From Polynucleobacter sp. TUM22923 (GTDB lineage Bacteria; Pseudomonadota; Gammaproteobacteria; Burkholderiales; Burkholderiaceae), in NCBI RefSeq assembly GCF_030295705.1, contig NZ_AP027274.1:558001-622000 (forward strand): a DNA stretch of 64,000 nt. Reading direction: 5' to 3'. The position numbers were made by a program, and so were the translations under genes. Below the pieces are notes generated by a model. The model saw only the letters and a list, made by a program, of their open reading frames with translations. It was not told the DNA's origin and ran no database searches. This document shows, one piece after another, positions 35,479-44,248 of the stretch (the stretch's first letter is position 1; every line of letters starts with the position of its first letter).

Positions 35479-37140
35479 ATGACTAGCCCAAAAGACCCAC
35501 ACAGTACCGCAGACTCTAAGGCGGAACTACCCGTCCTGATTATTGGGGCCGGTTTAGCAGGCTTAACGGTGGCACTCCATTTAGCCCAGACTCAGCCGGT
35601 CATCATTATGGCTAAACGGGGTCTTGGTGAGGCAGCTACCGCATGGGCCCAGGGTGGCATTGTCGGTGTAGTGGATAAAGAGCATGACAGCATTGATTCA
35701 CATGTGGCAGATACGCTAGATGCGGGTGCTGGCCTAGTAGTGGAATCTACCGCTCGCTATATTGCAGAAGAAAGTGCTGAGGCAATACGCTGGCTTGTCG
35801 AGCAAGGCGTTCCTTTTACTCCTGATGAAAATGGTCCCATGGGATTGCATCTGACTCGCGAAGGTGGGCACAGTCATCGCCGCATTGCCCATGCTGCAGA
35901 TGCTACCGGTAAAGCGATTCATGAAGTTTTATTAGATAAGGCTCGCGCGCACATCAATATTGAACTACGCGAACATTGGATTGCACTTGATCTAATAACC
36001 AATCGCCAGTTAGATGCTAAAGCACAGCGCAATAAACCAAATCGTTGTTATGGTGTTTATGCCCTAGACATTAAAAATAATCATGTAGAAACCATTGAAG
36101 CAAAATCGGTTGTCTTGGCAACCGGTGGTGTTGGTAAGGTTTATCGCTACACCAGTAATCCAGATACTGCTACGGGTGATGGCATTGCCATGGCTTGGCG
36201 TGCTGGTTGCCGTATCGGTAACATGGAATTTATACAGTTTCATCCAACGTGTTTGTATCACCCCAGTGATCGCACCTTTTTAATTACTGAGGCAATGCGT
36301 GGAGAGGGTGGTTTATTAAAGCTACCGGATGGCACGCGCTTTATGTCAGAGCATGATGAGCGTAATGAACTAGCGCCACGCGATATCGTAGCAAGAGCGA
36401 TTGACTTTGAAATGAAGAAGCATGGCCTTGATTACGTGCATCTAGATGCGACCCATTTAGGCGAGGCATTTATCAAAGAGCATTTCCCTATGATCTATGC
36501 TCGCTGCCTTACTTTGGGCTTAGATATTACAAAAGACCCGATACCGGTAGTGCCTGCTGCCCATTACACCTGTGGTGGCGTAGTGACAGACCTTAAAGGC
36601 AAAACGGATTTACAGGGTCTTTATGCTGTGGGCGAAGCAACCTATACCGGTCTTCATGGCGCCAATCGTTTAGCTAGTAATTCTTTATTAGAGTGTATTG
36701 TGATTGGTAAAGCTGCTGCTAAGGATATTGGTAGCAACAAAACCCCCGCCATTCCAAAGCTTCCCCTGTGGGATGAAAGTCAGGTTGATGATGCTGATGA
36801 GCAGGTGGTCATTGCCCACAACTGGGACGAACTGCGTTCGCTGATGTGGAATTATGTCGGCATTGTGAGAACCAATCGCCGCCTAGAGCGAGCACTACAT
36901 CGTATTAAATTACTGCGTTATGAAGTGCAAGAGTATTACGCGAACTTTAAGGTGACCCGAGATCTGATCGAACTCAGAAATCTACTGGAGTGCGCCGAGC
37001 TGATTGTGCGCTCTGCTTTAATGCGTCGAGAGAGTCGAGGGCTGCATTACAGTCGAGACTACCCTGGTACTTGGGCGGTATCGTACCCAACCATTTTGAC
37101 CCCACAAGCTGAGGGATCGGACAGTATTGCAGAGAGGTAA
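35479..37140 (+). CDS. nadB: L-aspartate oxidase
   Basis: A 553-residue FAD enzyme making iminoaspartate, the first step of quinolinate and NAD synthesis. The FAD motif GAGLAGLTVALHLA is at residues 22-35; the active-site regions GGHSHRRIAHAAD and AAHYTCGGVVTD and the C-terminal HGANRLASNSLLE are intact. nadC and nadA lie close by on the opposite strand beyond the phasin gene, completing the route to nicotinate mononucleotide. Confidence 0.96.
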   Translation: MTSPKDPHSTADSKAELPVLIIGAGLAGLTVALHLAQTQPVIIMAKRGLGEAATAWAQGGIVGVVDKEHDSIDSHVADTLDAGAGLVVESTARYIAEESAEAIRWLVEQGVPFTPDENGPMGLHLTREGGHSHRRIAHAADATGKAIHEVLLDKARAHINIELREHWIALDLITNRQLDAKAQRNKPNRCYGVYALDIKNNHVETIEAKSVVLATGGVGKVYRYTSNPDTATGDGIAMAWRAGCRIGNMEFIQFHPTCLYHPSDRTFLITEAMRGEGGLLKLPDGTRFMSEHDERNELAPRDIVARAIDFEMKKHGLDYVHLDATHLGEAFIKEHFPMIYARCLTLGLDITKDPIPVVPAAHYTCGGVVTDLKGKTDLQGLYAVGEATYTGLHGANRLASNSLLECIVIGKAAAKDIGSNKTPAIPKLPLWDESQVDDADEQVVIAHNWDELRSLMWNYVGIVRTNRRLERALHRIKLLRYEVQEYYANFKVTRDLIELRNLLECAELIVRSALMRRESRGLHYSRDYPGTWAVSYPTILTPQAEGSDSIAER

Positions 37141-37144
37141 GAGT

Positions 37145-37192
37145 GAAGATTGGCACGAAGATTAGCGCGAAGATTGGTCCGAAGATGAACCC
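37145..37192. repeat. Four tandem 12-base copies after nadB
   Basis: The unit GAAGATTGGCNC is repeated four times with increasing divergence, starting four bases after the nadB stop. The remaining bases to 37448 hold only the phasin promoter region; no boxes could be fixed with confidence. Confidence 0.88.
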
Positions 37193-37448
37193 AATGCATG
37201 GGCTTAAGTCACTTCAAGCGTAGGGAAATAGCTTGATATAGCTTGAAGCAGGCCCAAAAAGCCAATAATGAGGCAGATTTTCTTGGTTTAAGCGCATTAT
37301 TTTTCATAATATGAGATTTATATTGAAAAAACGCTCAATTCCGCTGTTTTATTGCAACGCAACAAATAATCCTTGATTTGTCAAAACTGCCATCCTAAAA
37401 TGGTGCATAGCAACAAATTAATCACTTTTTACAAATTAAGGATAAATC

Positions 37449-38021
37449 ATGTTCCAGAACCAATTGAATGACCAGTTAGTACAAGCCCAAGCTAAATCTG
37501 TTGAAACTGCTAAGCATTTAGCTCAAGTAGCTGTTCAAAGTGCTCAAGAGTTAGCTGAAATCAACCAAGCAATCGCTAAAGATGTTGTTGCTGCTGCTCA
37601 AGATGGCACAACACAGTTACTTGCTATTAAAGACCCACAGCAATTGGCTAAATTAGCTCAACCTGAATCAGCTCAAGAAGCGGCTAAGTACGCTGCAGCG
37701 TATCAAGCTAAAGTAAGTAAAGTTATTCGCAAGAGTAATAAAGAAGTTGCTGATGTAGTTGACGCTTCTATCGATGACGCACGTGCTGACTTGGTAAAGA
37801 TGGTTAAAGAAGCGACTAAGACTGCCCCAGCAGGATCTGAAGCTTTTGTATCTGCATTTAAATCCATGTTTGATGCTTCTATTCAGCAATTCGACCAAGT
37901 ACGCGCATCTGCTGCTGATGCATTTACCAACTTTGAAAAGAGTGTTGATGCTGCGATGGCTAACGTTCAAGGCGCACAGTCTTCTGCAACTAAGCCTGCT
38001 GCTAAAAGCCGTAAAGCGTAA
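37449..38021 (+). CDS. Phasin-family granule protein
   Basis: A 190-residue helical protein of the phasin_2 type that coats polyhydroxyalkanoate granules. NQLNDQLVQAQAKSVETAKHL and the following heptad-like Ala/Gln-rich helices are typical, as is the Ala/Lys-rich tail TKPAAKSRKA. A good ribosome site AAGGATAAATC precedes the ATG. No PHA synthase gene is in the window. Low codon variety suggests high expression. Confidence 0.9.
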   Translation: MFQNQLNDQLVQAQAKSVETAKHLAQVAVQSAQELAEINQAIAKDVVAAAQDGTTQLLAIKDPQQLAKLAQPESAQEAAKYAAAYQAKVSKVIRKSNKEVADVVDASIDDARADLVKMVKEATKTAPAGSEAFVSAFKSMFDASIQQFDQVRASAADAFTNFEKSVDAAMANVQGAQSSATKPAAKSRKA

Positions 38022-38080
38022 TACGTAATAGCTAATAGCTAATAGGTAATTCACCGCATTCGCTTTATTAAGTAACATAG

Positions 38081-38108
38081 ACAAAGCCGCTTTCGAGCGG
38101 CTTTGTTG
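38081..38108 (+). terminator. Rho-independent terminator of the phasin gene
   Basis: CAAAGCCGCT (38082-38091) pairs with AGCGGCTTTG (38096-38105) around a TTCG tetraloop, followed by TTGTTT. Confidence 0.88.
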
Positions 38109-38142
38109 TTTCTGAACTCATCGTTTCTTGAGGTGCACTAGC

Positions 38143-38997
38143 TCATAAAATGCGCAATGAAAAATCTACCGCAATGATGTCTTTAGTGAGTTTGCCTAGA
38201 GAGATACGGTCAACCCCTGTTGCAGCAATTTTTCGCATTTGATCTAAGTTAATGCCGCCAGATGCTTCTAACAGAGCCCTGCCATTGGTGATCGCTACTG
38301 CTTGTTGCATTTGTTCGGTGGTGAAGTTATCAATTAAGATACTTTTGGCCCCAGCCGCCAGCGCTTCTTCAAGCTCCGCCAAGTTTTCTACTTCAATCTG
38401 AATATCTACACCAGAGTCAAGCGCAGTTGCAGCCTTCAAGGCTAGGCTAATCCCACCTGCTGCAGCGATATGATTTTCCTTAATCAGAATGCCATGCCAT
38501 AAAGCCAGGCGTTGATTTTGTCCGCCCCCAATAGTGACGGCATATTTTTGCGCTTGGCGTAAGCCCGGAATGGTTTTGCGGGTGTCAAGGACTGCGCAAC
38601 CCTGTGGATTAGGACTTACACCAGCGATAGCGTTCACGTGCTGACGGGTAGTACTTGCCGTCCAAGAAAGGGTTTGTAGAAAGTTAATGCAAGGGCGCTC
38701 AGCAGAGAGTAGGGCGCGCGCATTAGCTTGAATATCACAGACCGTAATGTCGGGCTGCATGACAGAACCTTCTTCATAATGCCAAGTTACTTCTGCTGAG
38801 GGATCTAAGGTCTTGAGTGTGCCCTCAAACCAATCAACCCCGCAAAGAACAGCTTCTTGACGCACGATGAGTTGGGCATGAACAGGTTTACTAGGCACTA
38901 GTAGGGCAGTCCAGTCACCAGTACCCATATCTTCCATGAGCGCATCATGAATATTACGCTGGCGAGCTTGCTCCAAGGTCTCGTTGTATTCAAACAT
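38143..38997 (-). CDS. nadC: Nicotinate-nucleotide diphosphorylase (quinolinate phosphoribosyltransferase)
   Basis: A 284-residue enzyme converting quinolinate and PRPP to nicotinate mononucleotide. EDMGTGDWTA at the N-terminus, LDTRKTIPGLRQAQKYAV and the late LLEASGGINLDQMRKIAATGVD are family motifs. It is 39 bases downstream of nadA on the same strand and probably co-transcribed. Confidence 0.96.
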   Translation of the reverse strand: MFEYNETLEQARQRNIHDALMEDMGTGDWTALLVPSKPVHAQLIVRQEAVLCGVDWFEGTLKTLDPSAEVTWHYEEGSVMQPDITVCDIQANARALLSAERPCINFLQTLSWTASTTRQHVNAIAGVSPNPQGCAVLDTRKTIPGLRQAQKYAVTIGGGQNQRLALWHGILIKENHIAAAGGISLALKAATALDSGVDIQIEVENLAELEEALAAGAKSILIDNFTTEQMQQAVAITNGRALLEASGGINLDQMRKIAATGVDRISLGKLTKDIIAVDFSLRIL

Positions 38998-39036
38998 GGG
39001 TTTCCAATGTATTTGTCAGTCAAGCAATTTGTACTA

Positions 39037-40164
39037 TTAGGCTGAACCTATATTTTTTACGAAGCCATGTTGCGCTTTGGCTAATAGATCGGGGTGGCTC
39101 TTGGTAAAGTCGAGCATGTGCTCAATGCAGTCTAAGGCCTTGATGCGAGTTTCTTCAGGGATAGTAATCTCACCGCTAGCCTTTTCAAGGCAGTTCAAAA
39201 TACCTTGCAGACCATTCATGGCCATCCAAGGACAATGGGCGCAGCTTTTGCAAGTGGCGCTGTTACCGGCGGTAGGGGCCTCAATCAAAATCTTGTTTGG
39301 TGCCAACTGACGCATCCGATGCAAAATGCCATTATCAGTAGCGACAATATATTCTTTGGCGCTGCCTTCTACTACTGCCTTGATCATCGCAGAAGTCGAA
39401 CCTACAACATCCGCTAAATCAACAACAGCTTGGGGTGACTCTGGATGAACTAAGACCATGGCATCAGGATGGCTTGCCATGAGCATCTCTAATTCAACTG
39501 CTTTGAATTCATCATGAACAATGCAAGCGCCATTCCAAAGCAACATATCAGCACCAGTCTGTTCTTGAATGTAGCGACCCAAGTGGCGATCAGGAGCCCA
39601 CAAAATTTTCTTACCTTCTACTTTGAGTTGATGAACGATGGCCAATGCACAAGAGCTGGTCACCATCCAATCGGCTTGTGCCTTTACTGCTGCACTGGTG
39701 TTGGCATAGACCACAACAACACGATCTGGATGCGCCGCACGAAATTGAGCAAAATCTGCAGCATCACAACCCAGATCTAAAGAGCAGGTAGCCTCTAAGT
39801 CAGGCATAAAGACCCGTTTTTCGGGACTCAGAATCTTAGCGGACTCACCCATAAAGCGCACACCAGCCACAATTAAATTCTTAGCAGCATGGTTCTTGCC
39901 AAAGCGAGCCATTTCTAGTGAATCGGAAACAAACCCACCGGTCTCTATCGCTAAATCCTGAATATCCCCATCTACATAGTAATGCGCTACTAAGGCAGCA
40001 TCTTTCTCGATCAACAATTGCTTGATGCGAGCAATCACCTCAGCCTTTTGGGCGCCATGCAGTTGGGCAGGTGTTTTAGCCCATGCTTGGGCAGTGCAGG
40101 TTACTCCAGCAGCATTTTGCAGGGGGTAGTCAAAAGCAATGGCTGATTCAACGATGTTAGTCAT
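39037..40164 (-). CDS. nadA: Quinolinate synthase
   Basis: A 375-residue [4Fe-4S] enzyme condensing iminoaspartate with dihydroxyacetone phosphate. [15 protein letters not shown] and [17 protein letters not shown] are diagnostic. Cluster cysteines are expected in [19 protein letters not shown] and the C-terminal [10 protein letters not shown]. Length is normal for the longer class. Confidence 0.96.
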   Translation of the reverse strand: MTNIVESAIAFDYPLQNAAGVTCTAQAWAKTPAQLHGAQKAEVIARIKQLLIEKDAALVAHYYVDGDIQDLAIETGGFVSDSLEMARFGKNHAAKNLIVAGVRFMGESAKILSPEKRVFMPDLEATCSLDLGCDAADFAQFRAAHPDRVVVVYANTSAAVKAQADWMVTSSCALAIVHQLKVEGKKILWAPDRHLGRYIQEQTGADMLLWNGACIVHDEFKAVELEMLMASHPDAMVLVHPESPQAVVDLADVVGSTSAMIKAVVEGSAKEYIVATDNGILHRMRQLAPNKILIEAPTAGNSATCKSCAHCPWMAMNGLQGILNCLEKASGEITIPEETRIKALDCIEHMLDFTKSHPDLLAKAQHGFVKNIGSA

Positions 40165-40276
40165 AGCTAATTTTAGCCTCTATATAAGCAAGGCTTATTT
40201 GATTGAATGATTACCAGAAAACAATTTGGTTTGTAGCTACAATGAAACTACAGAAATTCAGTATGAAAGGGTGGGT

Positions 40277-40492
40277 ATGTCAGCAGATGCGGTGGTACGG
40301 GCTCGTATAGATGCGAATATAAAAAAAGAAGCAAGCCTAGTGCTAGAGGCAATGGGTTTAACGGTATCAGATGCTGTGCGGATGATGTTGATTCGGGTTG
40401 CAACTGAAAAGTCTCTGCCCTTCGAGCCCTTAACCCCTGACGCAAAAGTACTTACGCTCCTGCGTGAATCCCGCAAAAAGGCTGCTGAATGA
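40277..40492 (+). CDS. RelB/DinJ-type antitoxin without a toxin
   Basis: A 71-residue ribbon-helix-helix antitoxin: VVRARIDANIKKEASLVLEA then MGLTVSDAVRMMLIRVATEKSLPFEP is the DinJ pattern, with a C-terminal toxin-binding tail. The ATG at 40277 has GAAAGGG upstream; a longer frame from 40226 lacks family support. The position where relE or yafQ should follow holds only A-rich repeats and then a parvulin gene, so it is an orphan. Confidence 0.85.
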   Translation: MSADAVVRARIDANIKKEASLVLEAMGLTVSDAVRMMLIRVATEKSLPFEPLTPDAKVLTLLRESRKKAAE

Positions 40493-40536
40493 TTTAGCAT
40501 TCAAGCGGTATAGTAAGACCTCTAAAGAGGATAGAA

Positions 40537-40625
40537 ATAGAAAACATAGAAATACAAAACATAAAACATAAAACATAAAAATACAAAACATAAAATACGG
40601 AAATACAAAAAATTTAAATATAAAA
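40537..40625. repeat. A-rich degenerate repeat (ACATAAA units)
   Basis: The unit AAAACATAAA and variants (AAATACAAAACATA) recur about ten times. The tract separates the orphan antitoxin from the parvulin gene, and no gene is encoded in it. Confidence 0.85.
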
Positions 40626-40626
40626 A

Positions 40627-41508
40627 ATGAAAAGAACAAAGATACTCAATATGCTGACATTCCGAAATTACAGCGTAAAAAAATCCTTGAGTGTGCCGAT
40701 TAGAAATCTCGGTGTGATAGTTGGGATGGCCATAGTAGGCTCAGCCACGGCGGTGTGGGCGAATCCCAAAGCAGACTATGAGTTCATAGCCTCTGTAAAC
40801 GGCGCTGCCATTTCACAGGGCTTATTGGAGCTCAATCTCAAGGGTGCTATTGCGCAGGGCCAAAAAGATAGCCCTGAACTACGCCAAACGCTCAAAGAAG
40901 AATTAATTAACCGTGAGCTCATTACGCAGGCAGCCACTAAAGAAGGTCTAGAGAAAAGCTTAGATTTACCCAGTCAAGTAGCCCAGCTCAAGCAAACGTT
41001 GATGATTCAGGCGTACATCGAAAATCATTTTCAGAAAAACCCCATTCCCGATGCAAAGTTACGTGAAGAGTATGACCGTCAGCGCAAGTTAATCGGTGAG
41101 GGCGCAACAGCATCTCAATACCGAATCAGTCAAATTATTGTTGCCAATGAAGGTGATGCAGTCGATTTAATTCGCCGTATTCAGAAGGGTGAGCTTTTCG
41201 GTAAGTTGGCGCAAGAGTATTCGATTGACCCAGCATCTAAAGCCAATGGCGGACAACTAGGTTGGGTTCTAGCTGGACAGGTAGTGCCTGCAGTTTCCAA
41301 TGTAATGGTTAATCTCAATAAAGGCGCCATATCAAACGCACCTATTCAGACGCAGGGTGGATGGGTGATTGTGAAAGTTGACGATAAGCGCCCATTCAAG
41401 GTGCCTAGCTTTGAAGAATCCAAGCCACAGCTACGCCAAGCATTGGTTCAGCAGTACTTGGTAGAAACAGTCAAAAAATTACGTGAGACAGCTCGCATTG
41501 TTCAATAA
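40627..41508 (+). CDS. Peptidyl-prolyl cis-trans isomerase, parvulin type (periplasmic)
   Basis: A 293-residue SurA/PpiD-like chaperone. An N-terminal leader (about residues 1-46, ending VWANPKADY) should export it. Residues 50-150 form a helical SurA_N-like domain, and residues 160-260 a rotamase domain with SQYRISQIIVANEGDA, FGKLAQEYSIDPASKANGGQLGW and GAISNAPIQTQGGWVIVKV. The start may instead be the ATG at 40651. It aids folding of exported proteins. Confidence 0.9.
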   Translation: MKRTKILNMLTFRNYSVKKSLSVPIRNLGVIVGMAIVGSATAVWANPKADYEFIASVNGAAISQGLLELNLKGAIAQGQKDSPELRQTLKEELINRELITQAATKEGLEKSLDLPSQVAQLKQTLMIQAYIENHFQKNPIPDAKLREEYDRQRKLIGEGATASQYRISQIIVANEGDAVDLIRRIQKGELFGKLAQEYSIDPASKANGGQLGWVLAGQVVPAVSNVMVNLNKGAISNAPIQTQGGWVIVKVDDKRPFKVPSFEESKPQLRQALVQQYLVETVKKLRETARIVQ

Positions 41509-41524
41509 CTATCGCGCTTGGAGT

Positions 41525-42130
41525 ATGCACGTCATTGCCGGATTGGCGGCATTAGTCATGACAGGGGCCATGTCAGCCCCAGCTTGGTCTGGTGAAAAGG
41601 TCGCATTTCAGAGTTGGTTAGTAGAGTCAGGCCCGAGCACTACCGAGGCCTATACCGTGGGAGATGCCAACTCTTCTTTGGGTATGTTTTGCTCGGCCAA
41701 TCAATGCCTCTTTTACTTGCGCCAACCTTTGCAATGTCAACCTGGTACCAGCTATTCAGTGCTTGTGAACAGTCCTGCCGTATCAGGGCCACTGACAATG
41801 CAATGCACCCTCATTAACGGTAACTTATTTCAGATCTTAGAGCCCTTTAATACAGTGCTCAATGCAGTCAAGACCGGTGGCTTTATTGGTTTTGCAACAG
41901 CACTACAAGGCGGTGGTAATTTTGCTGTTACGCGCTTTAATTTGCAGGGAGCACCTCAAGCGCTATCTCATGCGCTAGTAGAGGCCGCTAATAGTGAGAA
42001 GAAGCAAAGGCTAGCTCCGGCACCGAACCTTACTCCTTTGCCAGTTCCAACCCCGAATGTACCCAATGCACCCAATGCACCTAATAAAGTTCTCCCAGGA
42101 TCAAAAAACCTTAAAGATATTTTGATTTAG
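41525..42130 (+). CDS. Secreted protein resembling the invasion-associated locus B family
   Basis: A 201-residue protein; the ATG at 41525 has a GGAG ribosome site and begins a signal peptide ending near SAPAWSG. The body has four cysteines (FCSANQCLF, LQCQPG, MQCTLI) arranged as in IalB-like beta proteins. The tail is Pro/Asn-rich, with a 9-base repeat encoding NVPNAPNAPN. A GTG frame from 41483 overlapping the parvulin gene is less likely. Function unknown. Confidence 0.65.
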   Translation: MHVIAGLAALVMTGAMSAPAWSGEKVAFQSWLVESGPSTTEAYTVGDANSSLGMFCSANQCLFYLRQPLQCQPGTSYSVLVNSPAVSGPLTMQCTLINGNLFQILEPFNTVLNAVKTGGFIGFATALQGGGNFAVTRFNLQGAPQALSHALVEAANSEKKQRLAPAPNLTPLPVPTPNVPNAPNAPNKVLPGSKNLKDILI

Positions 42131-42186
42131 CTTCATTTAGACTAAAGTAATCAAATAAATTCATCGAACGTAAGTAAAAGAAATTC

Positions 42187-42771
42187 ATGACCATTAAACA
42201 ATTGAACGCTAGTTATCTAGCGCCAGATGACCGAATCTTGTTTCGGTTTAATACGATTGAAAACACCGAGTTTCGTTTTTGGCTGACGCGCCGTGTAACA
42301 CTATTTATTTTGGCAGCTACTCAGCACTTAATCACTAAAAGTCTTGAACAAACCCATTCACCGCAGGCTGCAAAAGCCATTGCAGAATTTGGTAAAGCGT
42401 CGATACAAACAGACATTGGTTCAAAAGATGGTTTAACAGTAGAAGCCTATCAACCTGCTGAAAATTATCCCTTAGGAGCGGATCCGCTCTTAGTTATGGA
42501 TGCTAAGTGCACTTTAGAAAAGCAGGGACTTGAAGAGGGGCTCTCTCTTGATTTAGTTTTACCAGGTGGCGCCAATATCAATCTCAAGCTAAGCAATCCT
42601 GTTTTACAGGCAATGTGTATTTTGCTTAATCAAATGCGCGAACATGCTGTTTGGGGAGATGTACCCCAAGTCTTAGAGACTGCTGCTGATAATGATCTTG
42701 CCGCTGATGCCGCTGATGCCGCAGACCTTATTGAAAACCCAAGCGAAGTAAATAAACCCTCAGTTCACTAA
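42187..42771 (+). CDS. Conserved-looking protein of unknown function (194 residues)
   Basis: A soluble protein without a signal peptide. It begins MTIKQLNASYLAPDDRILF and contains FRFWLTRRVTLFIL and an alternating beta stretch (GLSLDLVLPGGANINLKL). The tail is acidic with a DAADAADAAD repeat from a 9-base unit. I recognise no family. It ends 25 bases from the convergent phosphomannomutase gene. Confidence 0.7.
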   Translation: MTIKQLNASYLAPDDRILFRFNTIENTEFRFWLTRRVTLFILAATQHLITKSLEQTHSPQAAKAIAEFGKASIQTDIGSKDGLTVEAYQPAENYPLGADPLLVMDAKCTLEKQGLEEGLSLDLVLPGGANINLKLSNPVLQAMCILLNQMREHAVWGDVPQVLETAADNDLAADAADAADLIENPSEVNKPSVH

Positions 42772-42796
42772 CTGATTGGCTAGCCCTTTAGCAGCC

Positions 42797-44221
42797 CTAA
42801 AAGGGCAGCTTAGCATCTGGCTTTGCTGCCAACACCGCTAGCTTAAATTCCCCCTGTATACGCTCAATAGCGGCTTCACTATCCGCCTCAAAGCGCATCA
42901 CAACGACTGGGGTAGTGTTGGATGGCCTAGCCAAACCAAAGCCATCGGCATACTCTACGCGCACACCATCAATCGTATTAATAGCCTGACTTGTCGGAAA
43001 GCGGGCATTGGCTTTAATAGACTCTAGGATGGCAAAAGGCTCACCTTCGGCACAAGCAATTTGTAGCTCAGGAGTGCAAAGGGCATTTGGTAAATCATTA
43101 AGGGTTTGATTGGGATCGATTTCTTTACTCAGAATTTCTAGTAAACGAGCGCCGGTGTATAGACCATCATCAAAACCAAACCAGCGGTCTTTAAAGAAGA
43201 TATGTCCACTCATTTCTCCGGCGAGTGGGGCACCAGTTTCTTTCAGCTTGGCTTTGACTAAAGAGTGACCCGTTTTCCACATAATGGGTTCACCACCATG
43301 TGCTTTTACATAGGTTGCTAAATTGCGAGTGCATTTGACGTCATAAATAATTTGCCCACCAGGATTGCGAGAGAGTACATCTTTAGCAAAGAGCATCATT
43401 TGACGATCGGGGAAAATCACTTGACCATCTTTTGTGACCACCCCTAAACGATCAGCATCCCCATCAAAGGCAAGGCCTAATTCATTATCGGTCGTTTGTA
43501 GATTGTGAATCAGGTCTTGTAAGTTCTCAATATGCGCAGGATCGGGGTGGTGATTAGGGAAGGTACCATCAACTTCACAGAAGAGCTCTTGTACTTCGCA
43601 TCCCAAAGCCCTAAATAATTTACCTGCAAAAGCACCACCAACCCCATTGCCACAATCGACTGCAATCTTCATTGGGCGAGCCAGCTGAATATCGCCCACG
43701 ATGTAGTTCAGGTACATCGGGAAAATATCAAAAGTGCTTCTGCTGCCTTGGCCACTTGCAAATTGCTTTGCCTCAATGCGTTTACGCAAATCCTGAATCT
43801 GATCGCCATAAATCGCCGCAGTACCCAATACCATCTTAAAGCCGTTGTAATTGGGGGGATTGTGACTGCCGGTAATCATGATGCCGGATTGAGGCGTCTT
43901 GCCATCGAGTGTGTGATTGGCTGCAAAGTAGACCATAGGCGTTGCTACCATACCTAAGTCGATTACATTAATACCAGTAGAAAGCAGACCTTCTGTTAAG
44001 GCCTCAATCAGGCTAGGGCCAGATAAACGACCATCACGACCAATGACGATATCGCTTTCACCAAGCTCGCGCATTTCGGTACCAAAGGCTTGGCCAATCA
44101 GTTTGGCGATAGAGGGATCTAAGGTCTCCTCAATGATGCCGCGAATGTCATAGGCTTTGAATATGGAAGGGGATAGTTTCACTTTGAATCCTGGTGAGAT
44201 TAATGGGCAATTCATGTCCAT
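42797..44221 (-). CDS. Phosphomannomutase/phosphoglucomutase
   Basis: A 474-residue alpha-D-phosphohexomutase of the AlgC/ManB type. The phosphoserine loop is TGSHNPPNYNGFKM, the magnesium loop DGDADRLG, and the sugar-binding loop GEMSGHIFFKDRW. It interconverts hexose 1- and 6-phosphates for surface polysaccharide. It lies 27 bases downstream of pgi on the same strand, forming a hexose-phosphate pair. The start could be 44215. Confidence 0.93.
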   Translation of the reverse strand: MDMNCPLISPGFKVKLSPSIFKAYDIRGIIEETLDPSIAKLIGQAFGTEMRELGESDIVIGRDGRLSGPSLIEALTEGLLSTGINVIDLGMVATPMVYFAANHTLDGKTPQSGIMITGSHNPPNYNGFKMVLGTAAIYGDQIQDLRKRIEAKQFASGQGSRSTFDIFPMYLNYIVGDIQLARPMKIAVDCGNGVGGAFAGKLFRALGCEVQELFCEVDGTFPNHHPDPAHIENLQDLIHNLQTTDNELGLAFDGDADRLGVVTKDGQVIFPDRQMMLFAKDVLSRNPGGQIIYDVKCTRNLATYVKAHGGEPIMWKTGHSLVKAKLKETGAPLAGEMSGHIFFKDRWFGFDDGLYTGARLLEILSKEIDPNQTLNDLPNALCTPELQIACAEGEPFAILESIKANARFPTSQAINTIDGVRVEYADGFGLARPSNTTPVVVMRFEADSEAAIERIQGEFKLAVLAAKPDAKLPF

Positions 44222-44248
44222 CCGAACCGGCCGAAGGAGCTTACAAGC

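Noticed and set aside
40537..40625. A-rich repeats considered as a CRISPR array
   Set aside because: Units are about 10 bases with no unique spacers and no cas genes nearby.
42783..42806. GCCCTTT/AAAGGGC hairpin as a terminator between 42187-42771 and the phosphomannomutase gene
   Set aside because: The stem is short, overlaps the end of the phosphomannomutase gene and has no T-tract, so it was not listed.
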